Origin: a virus
Reading direction: 5' to 3' (one strand)
Length of the DNA stretch: 58,889 nucleotides
IMG/VR virus record: IMGVR_UViG_3300022845_000004
Coordinates: 1 to 58,889 of that record
Position numbers and translations under genes: made by a program
Notes under the pieces: model-generated
Seen by the model: the letters and a program-made list of their open reading frames with translations, nothing else
Told to the model about the DNA's origin: nothing
The model's database searches: none
Part shown: piece by piece, positions 1 through 9,956 of the stretch
How the letters are laid out: each line of letters begins with the position of its first letter
Position numbering within the stretch: the first letter of the stretch is position 1

Positions 1-1
1 T

Positions 2-2428
2 GATGGTGTTGGTGAAGATTTTGCCCTCAATAGTTGGAAAGATACCCGAAACTTAACCGTAAAAAATAGTCCACAATTCTCATTCTATAAAATAACTTCA
101 GGGGATTCTAAGGTTGGTTGGGGTGATGGGTTTTGGAAAACCGGTAATGGTCAACGAATGGTCCTTAAAACCGGGAAGCGTTATACGTACTATAGATCAT
201 CACAACGACGAGATAATACAACTGATGATCCGGCACCATATTTTGTGGTTAAGTACCCCTACAAAAAAATTGTTGGGTTATGTTATCCGGGTAAAAGCGA
301 TATAGTCATTCTTTGGGATATTTCCAAAACACAAGAAAATGTTTTTGGCAATGCTAAGGATGTTGTAAAGTTATTGGCCAAAAAATTAATAGCATATTCC
401 GTAGGGTCAACCACCAAAGTATCGATTATTGCATTCGATAATGATACAATTGTTGTTGGATATTTAAGTAAAGATTCCGATGTGTTGAATTTCTATATAA
501 ATCAAGTTTCCATCAAATCTATTTATCCGGATTACGCCACAAACATTAAAGGTGCCCTAGAAATGGCTTACTATATCTTAACCACCCCCATACCCACAGG
601 ATCTGATGAATATGCAGATTTCTCAAAATTATGTAAGTCCTTAGCATCAACCATTATAAATAGTGGTTCATCTGCAAAATCTTTCAACGTGCCTAGACCG
701 GACGCATCTAAAAAAATATTAATAATCAGTGATGGTTCAGATTCGTACGAACCTTCTGGTGTAATCGAATATGCAAATTTCGTAAAATCTATGGGTGTGG
801 AAATCCATTCCGTAGACTTTGGTGAATTGGCTAATTTAAATAATCTTATGGAAGAAATTTCCACAGATTCTATTCAAACATATTTTAACCTACAACGATA
901 TATGATATATGGCGATGGAGATATAAACTCTTTCGTTGAACACATATCAAGAAAAATTAATGGATGTAGACCTATATCACCAAGATGGATGAAGGCGGTT
1001 CGCGATGCAAATGGCAACTGGTCCGGAAATGGTGAAGTTAGTGATTTGATAATAAGAGCGGGTGATTTCTTATCATATGTCCATCAAGACGTTGTTACAT
1101 ATAGAGGATTCGATAGTTATTCAGATTTCACAAACATTGCTATAAATTTCACAACTAATTTTAAATTGGATGGGTGGGATTACACAACCAATACATTCTC
1201 ATTAACATCCATAGGTCTGAATTTTGGGGCTAAACCTTTCTGGGGTGAAGCATATTCCGATAAAACCATTGAAAATCGATTCAATAAAGAAACTAATATA
1301 TTTGGTGGACATATTAGATATTTTGAAGAATATACCCCAATAACTCAACCAAATGTATCTCCGATGATTTTGGAGAACGATTCTCTAATAACATATAATC
1401 GAAAAGATTTATATAAATTTTCATGGGATCAACCTTTAGATTTTGTTATCACAACTAAGGTAAATCGATGGAAAAAATTAGAATTCATAACCAATACTTC
1501 CAATTTATCAGAAATTTTAAAGAATGGAACCATAGATCGGGTTTCAATACCAACTTTTGAGGACAGTGATTTGGTTCTAGAAGGATACTCACAATTTAAA
1601 CCTGCTAAATATAATTACTACGCTCGAAAACCTTTTAAATATTCTCAACCCCTATATTATAGTAATCGAGATGTTAATAGTTTTGTTACATTCTTAACGG
1701 GTTATTATATCGACCCAACCAACCCATATAATAATTTAACAAACGTCCATTTTCCAACAATCGCGATTGAAGAATTTCCAAAAAATTGTATCACCGAAAA
1801 ATCTGTAGGTCATTATCTATTACCAGAAAATTTGGGAACATCTCATTATCTTGGTAGAGGGTACACTTATAAAATAACCAGTTCACAACTAACCATTGTT
1901 GATGGATTATCCGCCGAAAGATTATATTATGATTTGAACAAATATGGAAACCGTAATCGAGGATTAACCAAAAACGATCAGGTCACCATTTCGGAATTGG
2001 ATGAATTAGATAATCGATGGATATCTGAGTCATATTTCAACAACAATAGGGCCGGAATCATTAAAAACCCACAAAGGATTCAAAAATTGCTTCCTTACCA
2101 GACTGATTACGAAAACAAAGGTAAAAATTACTTCGGCCTTTCTAGACAAGGAGACGATTTACAATTATGGCATCCAGCCGATCCTGCAAAATGGAACGAT
2201 CCTTCTTATAATCTAACTCTTAGAAATGAACTAACAGTCGAAGTTCTACTAGAGAAAATTAAAACATTCTTGGTAAATAGAGGTGTTTTGGTTCAGTGGA
2301 AAAGTGATATATACGGAAACGAATTTGGTGTGTATAAAGGTGATAATATTGATGATACCAACTTCATAAAAACCGAAGAAATGTTAAACTTATTAACAGA
2401 ACTGTTAGAATACATGACAATAGAATAA
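2..2428 (+). CDS. VWA-domain phage structural protein, 5' truncated
   Basis: The frame is open from the second base of the window, so the real start lies upstream; the first in-frame ATG (158) is probably internal. About 808 residues are visible. A von Willebrand factor A-like segment spans roughly nt 290-870: a hydrophobic strand followed by DISKT, a DxSxT version of the metal-binding MIDAS site, and later ILIISDGSD, the second metal-loop strand. The remainder is aromatic- and Asn-rich with no domain I recognise. It heads a plus-strand run of tail-like genes and ends 1 nt before the next ATG. VWA modules usually mediate metal-dependent protein or glycan adhesion, so a tail or adhesin role is inferred. 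Confidence 0.7.
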   Translation, partial: DGVGEDFALNSWKDTRNLTVKNSPQFSFYKITSGDSKVGWGDGFWKTGNGQRMVLKTGKRYTYYRSSQRRDNTTDDPAPYFVVKYPYKKIVGLCYPGKSDIVILWDISKTQENVFGNAKDVVKLLAKKLIAYSVGSTTKVSIIAFDNDTIVVGYLSKDSDVLNFYINQVSIKSIYPDYATNIKGALEMAYYILTTPIPTGSDEYADFSKLCKSLASTIINSGSSAKSFNVPRPDASKKILIISDGSDSYEPSGVIEYANFVKSMGVEIHSVDFGELANLNNLMEEISTDSIQTYFNLQRYMIYGDGDINSFVEHISRKINGCRPISPRWMKAVRDANGNWSGNGEVSDLIIRAGDFLSYVHQDVVTYRGFDSYSDFTNIAINFTTNFKLDGWDYTTNTFSLTSIGLNFGAKPFWGEAYSDKTIENRFNKETNIFGGHIRYFEEYTPITQPNVSPMILENDSLITYNRKDLYKFSWDQPLDFVITTKVNRWKKLEFITNTSNLSEILKNGTIDRVSIPTFEDSDLVLEGYSQFKPAKYNYYARKPFKYSQPLYYSNRDVNSFVTFLTGYYIDPTNPYNNLTNVHFPTIAIEEFPKNCITEKSVGHYLLPENLGTSHYLGRGYTYKITSSQLTIVDGLSAERLYYDLNKYGNRNRGLTKNDQVTISELDELDNRWISESYFNNNRAGIIKNPQRIQKLLPYQTDYENKGKNYFGLSRQGDDLQLWHPADPAKWNDPSYNLTLRNELTVEVLLEKIKTFLVNRGVLVQWKSDIYGNEFGVYKGDNIDDTNFIKTEEMLNLLTELLEYMTIE

Positions 2429-2429
2429 T

Positions 2430-3104
2430 ATGACAATATACGAAAAACAAAACAATATAGGAGAATCTTGGTATAGATCTTCGGATGGTAAAATATTATC
2501 ATGTAACATAGCCCTATCAAGTTTTGGGATAAAATACCGAAATATTGATTATGATTTGTATTCCAATATAACCGACAACCACATCAAGGATTTAGATGTT
2601 ATTCAAGATGTTTTATTGGTAAAAACAATCAGTGCATTTTTTATCGATAAATTCTACATCAACGATGATAATATTCCTGTTCCTATTTTAAATTATAACA
2701 ATTCTCATACAATACCGAAGAATTGTAGTTTGGATTATTGGTTCGACGAACCGACCCAAAAAATATACACTTTTTTTGGAGGAATGTCTGCACTCGATAA
2801 TAAATTCAATTTTGAGATTTATGAATTTGATATTTTGAACAACCTATATGACAAAAAACGTCATTTAGCATTCGATATCGTATCAGAGCCTATTACTACC
2901 GTGGATGGCCTAAAGGTCTGCTATAATCAAGATACTACTAATTTTAATATAAGTTTGGTATTTAGCACATCGAGCCTGAGTGATGTAAATTTGTTATCGT
3001 GGAATGTGAAAACCAAAAATACGATGATACTTGATAGTTTAAACTTGGTTTTGCCTAACCAACCATTAATCACATCTCGAATCACCAATGTTTTATATAT
3101 TTAA
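2430..3104 (+). CDS. hypothetical tail-cluster protein
   Basis: 224 residues, not recognised. The ATG lies 1 nt after the stop of the VWA gene, so translation is probably coupled. Composition is beta-rich, with many Asn, Ile, Phe and Tyr and a short stretch DNKFNFEIYEFDILNN. No signal peptide or membrane segment is visible. It precedes a perfect TATAAATA late-promoter match that serves the next gene. Position and composition suggest a tail or host-binding accessory protein; that is inference. Confidence 0.6.
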   Translation: MTIYEKQNNIGESWYRSSDGKILSCNIALSSFGIKYRNIDYDLYSNITDNHIKDLDVIQDVLLVKTISAFFIDKFYINDDNIPVPILNYNNSHTIPKNCSLDYWFDEPTQKIYTFFGGMSALDNKFNFEIYEFDILNNLYDKKRHLAFDIVSEPITTVDGLKVCYNQDTTNFNISLVFSTSSLSDVNLLSWNVKTKNTMILDSLNLVLPNQPLITSRITNVLYI

Positions 3105-3118
3105 AATCACATTGGCCC

Positions 3119-3126
3119 TATAAATA
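3119..3126 (+). promoter_or_regulatory. T4-type late promoter TATAAATA
   Basis: Exact match to the T4 late consensus TATAAATA, 5 nt before the GTG start at 3132. A transcript would begin at or next to the start codon. Confidence 0.65.
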
Positions 3127-3131
3127 GTTAA

Positions 3132-6100
3132 GTGATCGTTTCATCATATAATTCATTTTCGTCGGTAAACCTAGAATTTTTCAAATTTTCACCTGTATCT
3201 CAGGAGTCCAATTTGGAATGTACTAGTGTTTGTTTAGATAATGGTTTAAAATTGTCTATATATAACGTTCTGTCAGGTGCCAAAGATTTCTCATTCAATA
3301 ATAAAAGTGGATTGTTGTTAAGTAGTCTCCGATCCAATTCAGAGATTTTTGAATCATCTGATGTCATATCAAAGTTAAATTTTTCAAATATGGATTCGCC
3401 CATAACAACATCTAATAATTTTGTTATTTCCGCATCATCGAATAATCTACACTTCACCAACAAAACTGTAGCGGATATCCCAGATACATTAACATTTTTA
3501 AAGGTTTCTGATTATTTACATATAAAAAATAACAGGAACTTTTATCTAACACATAACCCAACAGATGATACATTATCATTTATCCCAAAAATAATATCAG
3601 ATTCAAATTTACAAAAATTTGATTATAATTTAAATGATAATTTACTATATCTTTATCCATATGGTTACAATCGGTCTAAAATCGTAGTTTCTACAAATCC
3701 TCTATCAGTTAGTTCTTATAACTACAATACATTCTCATCAAACTCGTCATTATACATTTTAAAAATGTATGCATTTACAGATGCTTTAAACAACTATGGA
3801 TTGTTAGAAACCTCGGTTGTCACGTATGAAAACAACCCTATCACATCAACCGAATCTCTGAAACGAATAGACGACCTAGAATATAAACAAAATTATCTGG
3901 TTATTTTTCCCTACGAATATAAAACTGATAATGGATACCCTTTATATATCAACGGTCTTAAAAACTACCAAACGCCCGAATATGCCTATAGTAAAGGGTC
4001 TGAGACATATCTAAACAACTCATCCACCCGAAGAGATTACGATAAGATTTTTACTGGTAGTAATCAATATGGCGGAAATGATAATGTTTTTTTGGGCTAC
4101 CGAGGAAAGACTTCCGAACAAATTTTCGACCCAAATAAAAATACAAAATTTTTCTATCCATTCAATGCACCGAGAATATATATCGGGGATTCTGGGTTAA
4201 TCGAAGATGGTGCCAAAAGCGGTGAAATACCATTTGATTCTGATAAAGTTTTTGTTAATAATATAGACTATTCCGAATTCTTGGCAACATCATCAACCAT
4301 CAAGAAATTTGATGGAACATGGGCATGTTCTTGGTTGAGTGGCAATCATTTAGGCGATTCTATTTGGATGGATAGGTTTTATAATTCTGCGTATTACACA
4401 TTAGATCAAGCTATATCGGCTGGAAATGTTGTCTACAATCCAAAACATAGAAATATATCCACTAATATGTGGGATGATATATCTACCATGTATTTCGAAC
4501 CGGGAATTCGATATTCATATATGAGAATTGGTCAGTACGATGTGGATGACTATATAAAAAGTTTTGATTTTGACCCATCGATGGAACTTGGTGGAAAAAT
4601 ATTACATATTAAAAAATGGAATTCTGATCCTCTTCTCGATGAGACTCCGTATAAACACGATGGGTTAGTATTCTACAATAATTTTGATAACTTCAAAGGG
4701 GATTATTGGGTTATGGATGGTGAAAACCATGCAGTATTTTCGTCTGATAATATTCTATTAAACGATACCGAATTCACAACGAGTCTTTGGGTTAATGTAG
4801 ATGATTGGTCTGATATACAAGGTGAACAAATTTTCGGAAATTATTACAACGGTGGATATGGATTTGTTAATAGTTCTGCATACCCATCACCACTGTTCAC
4901 CATAGTTGAAAACACCGCAGGAAAAATATCTACATATAATTACCGAATGTTAGAAATTGATGAGGTGATGTTTGAACCTCTTGATGATCAAGAAAATAGA
5001 ATTATACAAAAATTGCCTAATTTCGATTATTGGGTTTTTGATTGTATTAATTTGATAGGTAGACGATATGACATTGAAGGAAAACTTTTGGATGTTATAC
5101 CAACCTCTGACATATCACCCACATTGAGTACCATCACACAAGTAAAAATAGATTCCGCCCAGAGTTTGTATTTATATGATAAAGACAATCATAATATATT
5201 GGTTCTGGATAGTGATGGAAATTACACAAATACAAGATCTATAACCGGAAATTCTTTCCAGATTGATTTGAATGATAATTTAATTGATTGTTATGGATCA
5301 TTTGCTGATATAGATAGTTCTAATAATCTATGGGAAATTGTTGGTGGAAATCTATATAAGAATAAACAGATATATGGTAATGTAGGACTTGTTCAAGAAA
5401 TATTATTTGATGCTCTAGACAATCTATGGATTTTACATGGGCAAGATACGGTTTCAAAATTAAATACTTCTATTGATGCATTCACCTTTAGTTTAAGAAT
5501 AGGGACTCGATCATCTTTACCAGAAGATCCGTGCGTATTGGCAAGTATTCCTGATAAATTCAGAACGATAGACTTCTTGAAAGTTCCTAATGGAAAAATT
5601 TCCGAAGATTTGGCGGTCATTGTTGATAATTTTGATAATGAAATTTACATAATCAATCAAAATGGTGATATGTTATCTAAAATGAATTTGCGAGATGGAA
5701 AAGATTCTGGCGATTTTAAATACTATGCCGAAGGAGATTTTACCGGATACCAATATCTCAGAAAATATGGCTACTCCGATAAATCATTGGCATGGAAATT
5801 CAAAATTTCCAAGTTGGATGGAACCGATAATAGAAATATAACATTGAAGCACACAGCGAAAAATTTATACAAAGGTTGGCACATGTTTACCTTTGCATTC
5901 GATACTCTTAAAGGTGAAGCAAGTTATTACATAGATAGTATATTGGTGGACTCTGTAAAATTTGATAAATATATATATAAATTAGCTTTTTCTTATAGAT
6001 CTCCGCTTCTGTTGGGTGCCAATACGGTTAAAAATAAAATATTGAATGATGTGATCAGAATTAACAATTCATATAAATTTATAGGTAAGGTTTCGGATCT

Positions 6101-6404
6101 ACGTATATATTCTAAGGCACTTACATCTAACCAGATTAGAGCATTATACTTCACATTTCCATATTCGGTAAAACCTATCCCATTACATTGGAACATGCCA
6201 ACGGGTGAGAGGAATTTCATCGAATGTGTTGATAAGTGGTACAAGATGCAACTTACTGGTTTGAAAAGTAGACACTTCAACATAAATATTCATAATATGG
6301 AAGTTGACAACTCTTTAAAATTAATTATCGAGGAATCGTTAAAAAATGTTGTTAAGAAAATCATCCCATCTTATAGTGGGTTGAATAAAATAGAATGGGT
6401 ATAA
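3132..6404 (+). CDS. giant tail/adhesin protein, LamG fold interrupted by a beta-propeller
   Basis: 1090 residues. The GTG start is preferred because TATAAATA ends 5 nt upstream and the next in-frame ATG is about 85 codons inside. Residues ~510-595 resemble the first half of a LamG/concanavalin-like domain (LVFYNNFDNF, FTTSLWVNVDDW). Residues ~640-870 contain repeated propeller-blade strands (DSAQSLYLYDKDNHNILVLD, DALDNLWILHG). Residues ~885-1006 supply the second LamG half (KGWHMFTFAFD, SYYIDSILVDS, GKVSDLRIYSKALTSNQI). The fold therefore appears split by an inserted propeller. Likely a tail fibre or baseplate-associated glycan-binding protein. The phrase GDFTGYQYLRKYG resembles GDWSGFRWINKYG in the 18506-21778 protein. 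Confidence 0.75.
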   Translation: MIVSSYNSFSSVNLEFFKFSPVSQESNLECTSVCLDNGLKLSIYNVLSGAKDFSFNNKSGLLLSSLRSNSEIFESSDVISKLNFSNMDSPITTSNNFVISASSNNLHFTNKTVADIPDTLTFLKVSDYLHIKNNRNFYLTHNPTDDTLSFIPKIISDSNLQKFDYNLNDNLLYLYPYGYNRSKIVVSTNPLSVSSYNYNTFSSNSSLYILKMYAFTDALNNYGLLETSVVTYENNPITSTESLKRIDDLEYKQNYLVIFPYEYKTDNGYPLYINGLKNYQTPEYAYSKGSETYLNNSSTRRDYDKIFTGSNQYGGNDNVFLGYRGKTSEQIFDPNKNTKFFYPFNAPRIYIGDSGLIEDGAKSGEIPFDSDKVFVNNIDYSEFLATSSTIKKFDGTWACSWLSGNHLGDSIWMDRFYNSAYYTLDQAISAGNVVYNPKHRNISTNMWDDISTMYFEPGIRYSYMRIGQYDVDDYIKSFDFDPSMELGGKILHIKKWNSDPLLDETPYKHDGLVFYNNFDNFKGDYWVMDGENHAVFSSDNILLNDTEFTTSLWVNVDDWSDIQGEQIFGNYYNGGYGFVNSSAYPSPLFTIVENTAGKISTYNYRMLEIDEVMFEPLDDQENRIIQKLPNFDYWVFDCINLIGRRYDIEGKLLDVIPTSDISPTLSTITQVKIDSAQSLYLYDKDNHNILVLDSDGNYTNTRSITGNSFQIDLNDNLIDCYGSFADIDSSNNLWEIVGGNLYKNKQIYGNVGLVQEILFDALDNLWILHGQDTVSKLNTSIDAFTFSLRIGTRSSLPEDPCVLASIPDKFRTIDFLKVPNGKISEDLAVIVDNFDNEIYIINQNGDMLSKMNLRDGKDSGDFKYYAEGDFTGYQYLRKYGYSDKSLAWKFKISKLDGTDNRNITLKHTAKNLYKGWHMFTFAFDTLKGEASYYIDSILVDSVKFDKYIYKLAFSYRSPLLLGANTVKNKILNDVIRINNSYKFIGKVSDLRIYSKALTSNQIRALYFTFPYSVKPIPLHWNMPTGERNFIECVDKWYKMQLTGLKSRHFNINIHNMEVDNSLKLIIEESLKNVVKKIIPSYSGLNKIEWV

Positions 6405-6405
6405 T

Positions 6406-7194
6406 ATGTCAAAATTAACCGATTTTAATATATCCGCAAACGATGCATGTTCAAATGTTTATCTAATAGATGAAAATTTATGTCTGGGTGATTCGTATCA
6501 AATAATGAATGCGAATTTCTCTGGATTGTCTTCTAGTTTACTAAATTTAGAAACATATGCCAACGATTTTTATAACATATATACCACGTTTACGGTAAAT
6601 AGCGCAAATATTTTAAAAGCCTTCGATAATATCCACACTTTAAGTGCTAGTTGGAATAGTGCGTATTCCACGGTAGAGTCTACAAGTTCTTATTGGCAAA
6701 CTCCCTTAGAAATTATATATCCGAAATTAATTGTTATGGATGATTGGTATTCTTATACAAACAACTACGAAACGGTTGTTATCAAAAATTGGTTAGATTA
6801 TGTTTTCCCACCCACGGATTTCTACATGAATCAAAAACTAGTTGTTTGTATTAACCTATTCAAAAATGTGAATTTCGACTTTAAATTCCAGAGAAGTTAT
6901 TATGAAAGCTGTTATATCTACAGTTCTCGTGGTATAAGCTGTGGTAGATGCAATATAGGTCAGGTGAAATGTAATCACCCGGATGCTGATGGTAAAAAAG
7001 ATATACCAAGTTGCAACCTATGTAACAATTGCGATGTGAGAGGTGAGAGTAAATCAGGATCGGTAACATGTAGATCGTTAGGGGGACAGACGACCTTGAA
7101 TCTGAATTATAGTAGATATATGTCCGATGGGTTTATACCTAGAAACATAAAAGTAGAATATATAAATATTAACAATGTCTGGACATTAATATGA
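6406..7194 (+). CDS. tail-cluster protein, Cys-rich insert (paralogue 1)
   Basis: 262 residues; ATG 1 nt after the preceding stop. First of three tandem paralogues sharing a mid-protein pattern, here SSYWQTPLEIIYPKLI. Near residues 165-225 it carries a Cys-rich insert with CGRC, CNLCNNC and single Cys residues (nine Cys in about 55 residues), suggesting metal-binding knuckles or a disulfide knot. No signal peptide. The last codons overlap the next gene (ATGA). Function unknown; probably part of the same tail structure as its neighbours. Confidence 0.65.
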   Translation: MSKLTDFNISANDACSNVYLIDENLCLGDSYQIMNANFSGLSSSLLNLETYANDFYNIYTTFTVNSANILKAFDNIHTLSASWNSAYSTVESTSSYWQTPLEIIYPKLIVMDDWYSYTNNYETVVIKNWLDYVFPPTDFYMNQKLVVCINLFKNVNFDFKFQRSYYESCYIYSSRGISCGRCNIGQVKCNHPDADGKKDIPSCNLCNNCDVRGESKSGSVTCRSLGGQTTLNLNYSRYMSDGFIPRNIKVEYININNVWTLI

Positions 7195-7961
7195 ATTTAA
7201 CATTATCACCTATTATAAACACCGAAGATATTGGTAATACTCTATCATCTATAAATCTATCATTTAAGGGGTTGGATGCTTTCACATATGGTCTGCACGT
7301 AAGTGCCTATAATTTATTTGAACCTTTGATGGAATTCTATGTAACCCATAAAGATAGATTCAAATCATTAATAACAACCACGCAGACTTATAGTGCTAAT
7401 TGGGAAACTATGAGAACATTGGTATCCACCAATAGCGCAAAGTGGATCAAACCTATAGTTTTTATCCACCCAACGGTTTATAGGTATCCGATAGCATTGA
7501 GCACTTTAAATATAATTGTTAGTTCTTTCAATGATCTATATCCTATTTTACCAGATCCAACCATTGCTCCTAACCATATAGAAAATCAAAGAGCTATAAT
7601 ATACTACTACACAAATACAATCAAAGATGTGGTTAATGATAGTTTCGTACAAAACTCTAACGAAGTTGCCGGATGCTATTCACAAGACAGTGCTACGGGG
7701 TGCGTAAGGTGTCAAAACCGTGTAGGTAGGGGTTCGACATCGTGCAGAGGACAACAACAGTCATGCGGTGGTTGTGCTGGTGGGGCATGTCAATCATGTG
7801 CAACAGTGTCATGTAGATATCCAGAAACGAATACAAATTCAACAAATCGATATATACAGGCAACGATCAATAGTCGTTTTCAAGATGTATATGAACGAGA
7901 ATTAAAAGGTATGATGTATACTGTTAAAGATTGTTCTTGGACGTTCGAAAGGAATTTATAA
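7191..7961 (+). CDS. tail-cluster protein, Cys-rich insert (paralogue 2)
   Basis: 256 residues, starting in an ATGA overlap with the preceding gene. It shares the TYSANWETM ... AKWIKPIVFIHPTVY pattern with its neighbours. The Cys-rich insert (residues ~162-205) is Gly/Ser/Gln-rich with CVRC, CGGC and CQSC pairs, about ten Cys in total, and its spacing differs from paralogue 1. The two inserts thus vary while the surrounding scaffold is conserved. Function unknown; a metal-binding or disulfide-stabilised exposed tip is one possibility. Confidence 0.65.
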   Translation: MNLTLSPIINTEDIGNTLSSINLSFKGLDAFTYGLHVSAYNLFEPLMEFYVTHKDRFKSLITTTQTYSANWETMRTLVSTNSAKWIKPIVFIHPTVYRYPIALSTLNIIVSSFNDLYPILPDPTIAPNHIENQRAIIYYYTNTIKDVVNDSFVQNSNEVAGCYSQDSATGCVRCQNRVGRGSTSCRGQQQSCGGCAGGACQSCATVSCRYPETNTNSTNRYIQATINSRFQDVYERELKGMMYTVKDCSWTFERNL

Positions 7962-7962
7962 A

Positions 7963-8580
7963 ATGAATTATACCTATGAAATATTAGATTACGAATGTGT
8001 CGGTGACTCGTTAGGAAAATATAACTACAATTTTATCAATCTAGATGATAAACTTTGTGGCGTATCATCTATATTCTTTTTAGATAATCCTAACATATAT
8101 AAAGAATTTAACGATTTTTTAAATATATCAGAATCTTTGATTAATATAGGAAATGTTTACAATGATGTATCTGGTTATAAGGAAGCATTTACAGCAGTCA
8201 CTCTTTTGAGTTCTTATTGGAATACTCCTGAAATAACGGTCCAATATCCTATAAATTTTGTTTCGGATTCTAATGTATCTCTAAAAAATTATTATTTAGA
8301 TACTATTGCCGATCAAAATCTTTCTTTGATCGCCCAGACGTATATAAATGCAAATTTTCCGGTTTCTGAATATCTACCTAAGTCTATAGTCAATATATCG
8401 TTTCTGTTATATAGTAGCAGTGGGGAATTTATTTCTACTGTAGATGGCCCTTATCAGGATTATCCACGATCACAGTATTGGATCGTAGATTTTACAAAAA
8501 ATGATGTATATATTGTAAAAAGTAAAAATTTCAAATTTGAGATGGTTTCTGATGTTTGGGTAAATACAGAAATATTATGA
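7963..8580 (+). CDS. tail-cluster protein (paralogue 3, no Cys insert)
   Basis: 205 residues, ATG 1 nt after the preceding stop. It matches the two upstream genes in the SSYWNTPEITVQYPINFVSD region, a Trp/Pro segment followed by an extended strand, but ends with a short C-terminal beta region and no Cys cluster. It may show the ancestral form of the family. Its stop overlaps the ATG at 8577. Function unknown. Confidence 0.6.
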   Translation: MNYTYEILDYECVGDSLGKYNYNFINLDDKLCGVSSIFFLDNPNIYKEFNDFLNISESLINIGNVYNDVSGYKEAFTAVTLLSSYWNTPEITVQYPINFVSDSNVSLKNYYLDTIADQNLSLIAQTYINANFPVSEYLPKSIVNISFLLYSSSGEFISTVDGPYQDYPRSQYWIVDFTKNDVYIVKSKNFKFEMVSDVWVNTEIL

Positions 8581-9005
8581 TAGCAATTTTCAACGATGGT
8601 GATGTTTTTTTAGGGTATTGTGAGGTTGTTCCTCCACACATCAAAAAAATAAAAGATTTGGGGAATGAATTCGATCCCATGACATCATTTTGGGATGGTG
8701 ACTTCCTTTCTGGTTGTGTAAGACCTCTCAAAGCCAAGAAATTGAATGCTTTTCATATCGAGGAAGAATTTGTTGATAAAATGAAGGCTCTATATTCTAA
8801 TGAGATCAGCCATATTCTGTGCATCAAACAAATTCATAAAATATCTGAAAAATTAGAATGTTTTGATGATAATTTCAAAAATATGTGTGATGATATCATG
8901 CCTCTTATTGATTATTACGACAACTTGGTTAAGTCTTTAAAGGAAGAAAATAATATAGAAACGAAAGAAGAAATTTATGAGAAACATAAAGCTGTATTTA
9001 AGTAA
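8577..9005 (+). CDS. hypothetical protein
   Basis: 142 residues counted from ATG 8577, chosen over the ATG at 8556 because it forms the ATGA overlap typical of this cluster. The N-terminal strand MIAIFNDGDVFLGYCEVVPP is followed by a helical C-terminal half rich in Lys and Glu (residues ~65-142). Not recognised. The C-terminus overlaps the next gene by about 29 bp, consistent with a compact coupled operon. Confidence 0.55.
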   Translation: MIAIFNDGDVFLGYCEVVPPHIKKIKDLGNEFDPMTSFWDGDFLSGCVRPLKAKKLNAFHIEEEFVDKMKALYSNEISHILCIKQIHKISEKLECFDDNFKNMCDDIMPLIDYYDNLVKSLKEENNIETKEEIYEKHKAVFK

Positions 9006-9384
9006 GACAAAAGGTTTTAACCCTGTGTTAAAATTTCGATATGGTTATGGTCTGGGTGACTTCATAGCTGCTACATTACATTCAAAATTTATCGGGCCTA
9101 TAACATATCTCATAACAGGTAACCTAGAACCGTGTCAAACATGTAGCAATCGAAGAATGGCCTTGAATATTCTAATCCCTATCCCCTTCTGGAGAATTTT
9201 CTTTAAAACACATGACGATCTAGAAACATCATTGAATGCTGATTATAAGAAACATGGGATCATCCTACATAAAGAGGGTGAAGAACCCAAATCAGATAAT
9301 GAGCCAATCGTAGAGCCACCAATGAAGGTAGAGACCATCACGACCATGGAAGAACTTATAAAAAAGCCTTATTACAATTTATGA
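8977..9384 (+). CDS. small conserved phage protein with GLGD and CxxC..R...LN motif
   Basis: 135 residues. Residues ~20-70 contain GYGLGDFIAATL and then PCQTCSNRRMALNILIPIPFW. This resembles a widespread short family in tailed phages and prophages in which a GLGD segment precedes CxxCxxRxxxLN; its function is not known to me. The CxxC plus Arg suggests metal binding. The C-terminal third is acidic and Pro-rich, probably disordered. The start lies inside the preceding gene; the end overlaps the next ATG (ATGA). Confidence 0.6.
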   Translation: MRNIKLYLSKTKGFNPVLKFRYGYGLGDFIAATLHSKFIGPITYLITGNLEPCQTCSNRRMALNILIPIPFWRIFFKTHDDLETSLNADYKKHGIILHKEGEEPKSDNEPIVEPPMKVETITTMEELIKKPYYNL

Positions 9385-9956
9385 ATGATATAGAAATAGT
9401 AGTGGTAAAATTACCCGAAGATGAAAATTGTCTACAGACCGTATACAATTTTTGTGAACACCTGAATAGTATTTTATCAGGTATACGGTTGTGTCATGTA
9501 TTCACCAACAACTACAGCACCCACACAATTTACGGTGCTCTTTACGGTGCTCTATCAAACGACTTTGACTCTTTAATGGAAGAAGTGGTCGGACTATACA
9601 AATCCGATAAAAGCTTGGTTTTTCCTGAAAATTCCATTGTGGTACCTGTGGTAGATTGTGAATCGGATTGTTATGATTCCTTTAAGCTTATTGTTAATGA
9701 ATTGTATTCAATTCTAACACTAAACGACTTTACCGACTTTGTTGATAATGCCCCTAAGAATGGTATCAATAACAAACTGGAAGAGATATTCTCGGAGATC
9801 AATAAGGCCGACTATCTCCTGTCGATGGCTACATCTAAACCCTCAGACGAGCCTAAAATTCTAGAAGAACCGGAAGTAAGTAATTTGGACTCTGAGACTC
9901 AAACATATATAGCAGGCGGTCAGTTACCCCAAACATTCGAGATCCCACAAGTTTAA
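9381..9956 (+). CDS. helical phage protein, possibly DUF5856-like
   Basis: 191 residues starting in an ATGA overlap. Residues ~20-150 look like a helical bundle (HTIYGALYGALSNDFDSLME, then Val/Asp-rich helices) that reminds me of the ferritin-like helical proteins next to T4-like structural genes (DUF5856); this is a weak recognition. The C-terminal 40 residues are acidic and Pro-rich. The last ~104 bp overlap the convergent gene on the opposite strand, so both genes constrain that DNA. Confidence 0.5.
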   Translation: MNDIEIVVVKLPEDENCLQTVYNFCEHLNSILSGIRLCHVFTNNYSTHTIYGALYGALSNDFDSLMEEVVGLYKSDKSLVFPENSIVVPVVDCESDCYDSFKLIVNELYSILTLNDFTDFVDNAPKNGINNKLEEIFSEINKADYLLSMATSKPSDEPKILEEPEVSNLDSETQTYIAGGQLPQTFEIPQV

